Of a DNA stretch of 64,000 nucleotides, positions 59,605 to 64,000 are shown piece after piece. Source of the stretch: Polaromonas sp. Lineage in GTDB: Bacteria > Pseudomonadota > Gammaproteobacteria > Burkholderiales > Burkholderiaceae_C. The notes under the pieces were generated by a model. The model did no database searches. It was not told the origin of the DNA and was given only the letters and a program-made list of their open reading frames with translations. A program made the translations under genes and the position numbers. How positions within the stretch are numbered: the first letter of the stretch is position 1; the number at the start of each line of letters is the position of its first letter. The DNA lies in contig JAAFJR010000002.1 in NCBI GenBank assembly GCA_013298945.1, forward strand, positions 372,001-436,000. Reading direction: 5' to 3'.

Positions 59605-60399
59605 TCAAATTGAGGCACGTTCAAATGCCTCAGGACTGATGCCGCCCAGATGACTATGGCGACGACTGCGATTGTAAAACCCTTCAATGTAGTCAAAGAC
59701 ATCCGCACGGGCTAGGTCACGGGTTTTGTAGATGCGTTTGCGGATGCGTTCTTTCTTCAAACTGCTAAAGAAAGATTCAGCTACTGCATTGTCCCAGCAA
59801 TTACCACGCCGGCTCATACTGGGCTCCAGGTTGTTAGCATCACAGAAACGTTTCCAGTCATCGCTACCGTACTGGCTGCCCTGATCTGAGTGGACGAGAA
59901 CACTTTGCGTAGGTCGCCGCCTCCAAACGGCCATCATCAACGCATCCAGAACGATTTCTCGGGCGATGGTGGGCTTCATTGACCATCCTACGATCTTTCG
60001 CGCATGCAAGTCCATGACCACGGCCAGGTAAAGCCATCCCTGCCAAGTGCGAATGTACGTGATGTCTGTCACCCATACCCGATCAGGTGCATCCACCGTA
60101 AATTGCCGGTTCAGCTTGTTGGGCGAGAGGATGGATGGACGCCCACTGACCGAGCGCGGTGACTTGTACCCGCGTATCGCCTTGATCCTGTTGGTTTGCA
60201 TGATCCTAGCCACACGGTGTTTGCCACACGTTTGGCCAGCTTCACGCAGGTCAGCAAAGACGCGTGGTGAGCCGTAAACACCACCATAGGAGTCTCTGAT
60301 CAGGCTCAGTAGACGCTGATCCTCCATGGCTCTGTCTGACAAGGGTTTGTGCAGCCAGTCATAGAAACCAGCGCGAGCCACCTTTAAAACGCGGCACAT
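59605..60399 (-). CDS. IS3-family transposase OrfB
   Basis: This is the catalytic DDE half of the transposase. The three acidic residues are visible: Asp in VWVTDITYIRTWQGWLYLA, Asp in VLVHSDQGSQYGSD and Glu in NCWDNAVAESFFSSLKKERI. An HTH_21-like N-terminus (MCRVLKVARAGFYDWLHKPL) precedes it. The frame is open further upstream (KYHFINEHRHEHRVAT), as expected when it is made as an OrfAB fusion by -1 frameshifting; 60399 is only the first ATG. It appears intact. Confidence 0.92.
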   Translation of the reverse strand: MCRVLKVARAGFYDWLHKPLSDRAMEDQRLLSLIRDSYGGVYGSPRVFADLREAGQTCGKHRVARIMQTNRIKAIRGYKSPRSVSGRPSILSPNKLNRQFTVDAPDRVWVTDITYIRTWQGWLYLAVVMDLHARKIVGWSMKPTIAREIVLDALMMAVWRRRPTQSVLVHSDQGSQYGSDDWKRFCDANNLEPSMSRRGNCWDNAVAESFFSSLKKERIRKRIYKTRDLARADVFDYIEGFYNRSRRHSHLGGISPEAFERASI

Positions 60400-60446
60400 G
60401 GTCGCAACCCGGTGTTCATGACGATGTTCATTGATGAAGTGGTACT

Positions 60447-60731
60447 TTACTCGTGCTCCCTTGCAAAGTACCGAGCGGCCTTTTTTAGAATATCGCGCTC
60501 CTCCTCGGTTCGGTGAAGTTGAGCCCGAAGTCTAAGTATTTCACTCTTAGCTGTAATTAACTCAGTTGCATGTTGCTCGGATTTATCAGGTTTGATCGCC
60601 TTCACCCATTTGTAAAGACTGTGGGCGGAGACGCCTAATCGAGCCGATACTTCAGCGACCGAGTAACCTCGCTCGACGATTTGGCGTACGGCCTCTTCTT
60701 TAAATTCCGCTGGAAAACGTTGAATACTCAT
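60447..60731 (-). CDS. IS3-family transposase OrfA
   Basis: This 94-residue protein has the helix-turn-helix for terminal-repeat binding (FPAEFKEEAVRQIVERGYSV, AEVSARLGVSAHSLYKWVKA) and a leucine-zipper-like coiled coil (EILRLRAQLHRTEEERDILK) used for OrfA/OrfAB multimerisation. It ends with REHE, 14 codons after the slippery A-run. It is intact and starts with ATG at 60731, with AGGAGG just upstream (TCATAGGAGGAAGTCATG on the minus strand). Confidence 0.92.
   Translation of the reverse strand: MSIQRFPAEFKEEAVRQIVERGYSVAEVSARLGVSAHSLYKWVKAIKPDKSEQHATELITAKSEILRLRAQLHRTEEERDILKKAARYFAREHE
60480..60486 (-). other. A_AAA_AAG slippery heptamer for OrfAB frameshifting
   Basis: On the minus strand, CTA AAA AAG in the orfA frame contains the classical -1 slippery heptamer A AAA AAG. 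After a -1 shift the frame runs without stops through VKYHFINEHRHEHRVAT into OrfB. Confidence 0.8.
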
Positions 60732-60796
60732 GACTTCCTCCTATGAATAAATCATAGACCCGGACTGTCTACCAGACCGTGGGAAGTCCAAGACAC

Positions 60797-61050
60797 AATA
60801 CGGTGCAGCAGGTCAAATCGCACAAACGATAGAACAAATCGAAAAGCTCAAAGCCAGCATACGCGCCAAGGTGGAACACCCATTTCACATCATCAAGAAT
60901 TTATTCAAGTACAGAAAAGTTAGCTACAAAGGCATTGCCAAGAACGCAGCACGTCACACGATGCTGTTTGCATTGGCGAACTTGGTGATTGTTAAAAAAG
61001 CGCTGCTGAGTCAAGGGCATAACTACGTCTCGAAAGCTGCAAGAGCATGA
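60797..61050 (+). pseudogene. C-terminal remnant of a second IS5-family transposase
   Basis: The plus strand reads QTIEQIEKLKASIRAKVEHP, then FHIIKNLFKYRKVSYKGIAK and NAARHTMLFALANLVIVKKA before a TGA. This matches the C-terminus of the broken IS5 transposase at 57.9-58.9 kb (EKAKASIRAKVEHPFRVIKR) but differs enough to be another element. The N-terminal two thirds are missing; the remnant begins right after the IS3 end. Confidence 0.82.
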
Positions 61051-61373
61051 AAAACATAGGAATAAAGGCTCAAATTATGAAAAATAAGATCAACAACTCA
61101 GAAATCAAACACGTTGAGTCAAAAATTCATCACGCCGATTGTCTGCTTTGAATTTACGGCGATTTAATTAGCGCTTTCTTAACATGGTGAATACATCTAT
61201 ATAATCCTTTCAAGAATTTAGCTTTTTATGCATAACGATGCCACCCTAAATTCCCTGTGGGAACTAATAACAGCTTGCCTGTGTCCGCCTGCGGTGTAAC
61301 GCTGCTGCACCCTCGTCCCTTTGTGGTAACTAGATCAACACTTGCGCGTGCGCGTCGTACTCGAGGATTCGTA
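61051..61373 (+). promoter_or_regulatory. Leader region of the malonyltransferase/synthase genes
   Basis: This gap of about 320 bp holds no gene. The first half is AT-rich and contains a perfect TATAAT at 61200-61205 with a weak -35 (TTCTTA, 61176-61181, 18 bp spacing). The composition rises abruptly in GC about 100 bp before the ATG. A GAGGA about seven bases before 61374 is the ribosome site. Confidence 0.35.
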
Positions 61374-62309
61374 ATGTCAGTCTTTGTGTTTCCAGGTCAA
61401 GGCTCTCAGATCAAGGGAATGGGGCGGGAGTTGTTTGACAGCGTGCAGCAGTTCATGGACGCGGAAAACGACATCAACGACATCCTAGGCTATTCGCTGC
61501 GCGAACTTTGCCTGGATAACCGTGACAACCTGATGCAGCAGACGCAGTACACGCAGCCTTGCCTGTATGTCGTCAATTGCCTGCACTACTTCCAGGCGAT
61601 TGCTGCCGGACGGGGTCCGGCCTATTTTGCGGGGCATAGTCTCGGCGAATACTCCGCACTGTCGGCCGCAGGCGCTTTCGGCATGGTCGATGGGCTGCGC
61701 CTGGTCAAGCGGCGCGGGGAATTGATGGCGCAGGCGCGCCAGGGCGCAATGGCGGCCGTGCTTGGGTTATCGGCAGCCGGGGTCGCGCGCGTGATGAGCG
61801 AGCATGGCCTGGCGTCGATCGACGTCGCCAATTTCAACTCCCCGACCCAGGTCGTCATTTCGGGGCCGAGTGCGGACATCAAGCGGGCGGGCGCCCATTT
61901 CACCGATGCGGGAGCGAGGCTATACGTGCCGCTGCAGGTCAGTGCCGCTTTCCATTCCCGCTACATGGCCGACGCGGCGCAGCAATTTGCACGGTTTTTG
62001 GCGGATTTCGTCTTTCAGCCATTGCGCGTGCCGGTCGTAGCCAACGTCACCGCGCGGCCTTATCCGGCAGGTGATCCATCCAAGGTGATCCCGGCATTCC
62101 TGGTCGCGCAGATCACCCGTCCGGTGCTGTGGAGCGAATCGGTTTCCTGGCTGATCCGGGCGGGGCAGTCGGAATTCGCCGAGATGGGGCCCGGGCGGGT
62201 GCTTACCAAGCTGGCGAACGAAGTGGGGCAATCGATGGCGGCCCCCGGCCTGATAGCGGGGAGGCAGGCAACAGAACTGGTCAACGCAGCAAATACTTTG
62301 GGGGTGTAA
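61374..62309 (+). CDS. Stand-alone malonyl-CoA:ACP acyltransferase, trans-AT type
   Basis: The 311-residue protein loads malonyl units onto acyl-carrier domains. FVFPGQGSQIKGMG opens the fold; the catalytic Ser89 is in GHSLGEYSAL (G87-L96), a carboxylate-binding Arg is in KRRGELMAQA near 113, and the catalytic His194 is in SAAFHSRYM. The AFHS form indicates malonyl preference. The ATG at 61374 gives the canonical MSVFVFPGQG start; a longer frame from 61257 is rejected. It directly precedes the synthase gene (stop to start without a gap) and is GC-rich. This resembles the discrete ATs of trans-AT polyketide synthases more than a housekeeping FabD, which would sit with fabH/fabG. Confidence 0.85.
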   Translation: MSVFVFPGQGSQIKGMGRELFDSVQQFMDAENDINDILGYSLRELCLDNRDNLMQQTQYTQPCLYVVNCLHYFQAIAAGRGPAYFAGHSLGEYSALSAAGAFGMVDGLRLVKRRGELMAQARQGAMAAVLGLSAAGVARVMSEHGLASIDVANFNSPTQVVISGPSADIKRAGAHFTDAGARLYVPLQVSAAFHSRYMADAAQQFARFLADFVFQPLRVPVVANVTARPYPAGDPSKVIPAFLVAQITRPVLWSESVSWLIRAGQSEFAEMGPGRVLTKLANEVGQSMAAPGLIAGRQATELVNAANTLGV

Positions 62310-64000
62310 TTGGTCACAGAACTGGCGGAACACATCAAGGGCTTTGTTGCGGTACCCGTGATCGAGGTTTGCAGAGCAGCAGGGTTGTTTGGCCGCATGC
62401 GGCCGGGCAAGCGGTTTGCCGTCGATGCGCTGGCGGCGCAGCTGCTCCTGAATGCCGACGGCCTGGCGCGCGCCTTGCGCGTGCTCGAGTCGATCGGCTG
62501 GGCCGAAGCAATTGATGCGGGCCACTGGCGGCTGACCGCTGCGGCCGGATCGGTCCAGCAAGTGCCGCCCCAGGGGCTTGGGCTGCTGGTGGCGTTCTGG
62601 GCCGGCGCCCCGTCCCCCTTGCTCAGCGAGTGCCTGGCGCTGTACCAGCGGCGCTGGGATGTGCGCGATCCGGCCTTTGCCGGGTTGATCGACGGCCTGC
62701 TGTTGCTGCCATTGCTGCACGGATTACGGCAGGCTGCGGCAGGCGCGAACCGGGACTGCCTGGTCGATGTGCTGCAGCATTTGCAGCCTGCCACGGCAAG
62801 CGAGCTGGAAGCTTTTTTTGTCGGACTGCGGTGGCTGGAGCGGGTCGGTGCCGCTCTAGTGCTCACTCCCGCCGGTGAGCAGGGCTGGCGTGCGGCAGGG
62901 GACGCTTCTCTGCTGCTGCACCATGCGCCATTGTTGGCCGGCCTGGAGCGCGTGCTGGCGGTGGACCACGTTGCAGCGCACCCTGCAACGGCGGCCATTG
63001 ACGACCCTCGGATTGACGCCATGTGGCCGGAAATCGAACAGTGCGTGCTGGCGGCGTTCGATCAGCTGCCCGTCTCGGCGCAGCCGAAATACCTGGCCTG
63101 CTGGCATGTCGGAGATCCTCAACGGATCGTGCGGCTGGCCGCCGCCATTCGCAACCGGACCCGGCGCGGCGTCATGCTGGACGAGCATCCGCTGGTGCTG
63201 CTTGCGGTGCAAAGCAACGCCGCGCCGGACACCGACGCCGCTGCAGCAACGGAAGGCATTCAGATCCGGGTCGTGGAGGGCGATTGCCTGAGCCCGGAAG
63301 CGACGCTGCACAGTACAGCCGAGGTCGGCGCAACCGATGGCGGGCTGCATCTGGTGAACCTGCCGGGTCGGCGCATGCTGGCCGACCGTCCGCACATCGA
63401 CCAGGCGCAACTGCTGGCCGGATGGATGGCCGTGGCCTCGCACCATGGCTGCGTGCTGATCGAGGAACATGCGAGCGAACGGCACGCGATCGCGCTGCCG
63501 CACGACGCCGCGACGGCCCAGCTCGACCGCGCCCTGGAAAGCCTGCAGGGGTTCGAGCAGCTGGATCTGCACAGCGCCGACGACTGGCTCATGGCCGCGG
63601 CCGGCTGCGGCCTGTTTCCGATGGCCGGCGCCGGCGTCAGCTGCCCGGGCGGACTGCCCCTGACCCGCTGGAGCATGCATCGCTTCGAGCCGCGCGACTA
63701 CCGGATTCGCCGTGCCCAAGTATCGGACCTGCCGGCGCTGCTGGCGCTGGAGCAGCTGTGCTGGGGCAGCGAGCTGGCCGCCCCCGAGGCGATCTTGTGC
63801 GAGCGGATGCGCCGTCATCCGGACGGCCAGATGGCCCTGGAAATCGACGGGCACCTGGGCGGCGCCATGTATTCGCAGCGGGTTCACAGCCGCGACGACG
63901 TGGTGTCGGCCACCGCGCGCACCGCCATCAAGCGGCACGCGCCCGATGGCCTCATGGTCCAGTTGCTGGCCGTCAACGTGCAGCCGGAACTGCAGAACCG
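62310..64000 (+). CDS. Start of a large polyketide-synthase-type protein: methyltransferase-like region and GNAT domain (cut by window edge)
   Basis: Reading from a TTG at 62310, placed directly after the upstream stop and preceded by GGGGGTG, the frame is open for 563 codons to the window end. Residues 1-75 (FVAVPVIEVCRAAGLFGRMR, ALRVLESIGWAEAIDAGHWR) resemble the winged-helix dimerisation part of O-methyltransferases. Residues about 230-450 look like a methyltransferase fold without a clear SAM glycine motif (LVNLPGRRMLADRPHIDQAQ, GCVLIEEHASERHAIALPHD). From about 464 a GNAT domain begins (YRIRRAQVSDLPALLALEQL, then GGAMYSQRV). An adaptor followed by GNAT is the known order of GNAT-type loading modules such as CurA. 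A carrier domain and ketosynthase would be expected beyond the window. Confidence 0.7.
   Translation, partial: MVTELAEHIKGFVAVPVIEVCRAAGLFGRMRPGKRFAVDALAAQLLLNADGLARALRVLESIGWAEAIDAGHWRLTAAAGSVQQVPPQGLGLLVAFWAGAPSPLLSECLALYQRRWDVRDPAFAGLIDGLLLLPLLHGLRQAAAGANRDCLVDVLQHLQPATASELEAFFVGLRWLERVGAALVLTPAGEQGWRAAGDASLLLHHAPLLAGLERVLAVDHVAAHPATAAIDDPRIDAMWPEIEQCVLAAFDQLPVSAQPKYLACWHVGDPQRIVRLAAAIRNRTRRGVMLDEHPLVLLAVQSNAAPDTDAAAATEGIQIRVVEGDCLSPEATLHSTAEVGATDGGLHLVNLPGRRMLADRPHIDQAQLLAGWMAVASHHGCVLIEEHASERHAIALPHDAATAQLDRALESLQGFEQLDLHSADDWLMAAAGCGLFPMAGAGVSCPGGLPLTRWSMHRFEPRDYRIRRAQVSDLPALLALEQLCWGSELAAPEAILCERMRRHPDGQMALEIDGHLGGAMYSQRVHSRDDVVSATARTAIKRHAPDGLMVQLLAVNVQPELQN

Larger units (their letters stand above)
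59570..60790 (-). mobile_element. Complete IS3-family insertion sequence
   Basis: The element is bounded by inverted repeats starting TGGACTTCCCACG at 59570 and ending CGTGGGAAGTCCA at 60790 (1221 bp); similarity continues imperfectly inward (GGTTGACACATCC against GGTAGACAGTCC). It holds orfA and orfB on the minus strand with a frameshift signal between them. I see no target-site duplication, so the flanks were probably rearranged after insertion. An inverted end remnant of the same IS lies at 53032-53160. Confidence 0.88.

Noticed and set aside
59560..60800. Target-site duplication around the complete IS3-family element
   Set aside because: The bases flanking 59570 and 60790 do not match over 3-5 positions, and the right flank is an unrelated IS5 remnant.
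61257..61373. N-terminal extension of the malonyltransferase from an earlier in-frame start
   Set aside because: The extension is Arg/Cys-rich without family similarity; ATG at 61374 has a ribosome site and gives the canonical MSVFVFPGQG.

Overview
The window is a bacterial chromosome segment that looks like a member of the Burkholderiales, probably Comamonadaceae-like. The reasons are the conserved gene orders dapC | smc-zipA-ligA-def, ygfZ | mltG-tmk-holB-tatD and trxA-rho, the AddB/AddA-type helicase-nuclease pair in place of RecBCD, and a dispersed short repeat of a kind I associate with that family. Genus cannot be set from the sequence alone. I recognised no rRNA, tRNA or CRISPR array.

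Layout. 1-15 kb is core: partial dapC, smc, zipA, ligA, def, glnD, map, a periplasmic cupredoxin-like protein, miaA and a Bcr/CflA exporter. 15.3-30.9 kb is a two-gene surface operon closed by a strong terminator: a 4062-residue secreted protein with 21 repeats of about 109 residues, and an outer-membrane beta-barrel partner overlapping it by 4 bp. 30.9-48.5 kb returns to core functions: a thioesterase-acetyltransferase fusion, a methyltransferase, ygfZ, mltG, tmk, holB, tatD, an ankyrin protein, rho, trxA, addB-like, addA-like, a flavoprotein and a 2-hydroxyacid dehydrogenase.

At 48.5 kb an accessory region begins with a tyrosine recombinase, probable arm-type sites and an AlpA regulator, then a two-gene operon with a glycine-rich-domain protein, a graveyard of transposase fragments, and a visibly GC-richer four-gene envelope operon (ABC ATPase, FtsX-type permease, LolA-like carrier, outer-membrane barrel). 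That operon lies between inverted copies of one IS3-family element, one broken and one complete. The complete copy has cut a FabF-type ketosynthase gene after about 20 codons. The last 2.7 kb, again GC-rich, holds a stand-alone malonyltransferase and the start of a large synthase with a methyltransferase-like region and a GNAT domain. This resembles the loading end of a trans-AT polyketide synthase cluster that continues past the window.

The most unusual signal is a repeat of about 50 bp. At least 12 copies lie between 11 and 46 kb, most of them inside genes (cupredoxin, miaA, methyltransferase, ygfZ, tmk, addB, three in addA) and one supplying the end of holB. Copies in the same orientation mostly use the same reading frame and give similar peptides. 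The three sense-strand copies carry TAT where antisense and intergenic copies carry TGA or TAA, so the repeat appears to be tolerated as protein.
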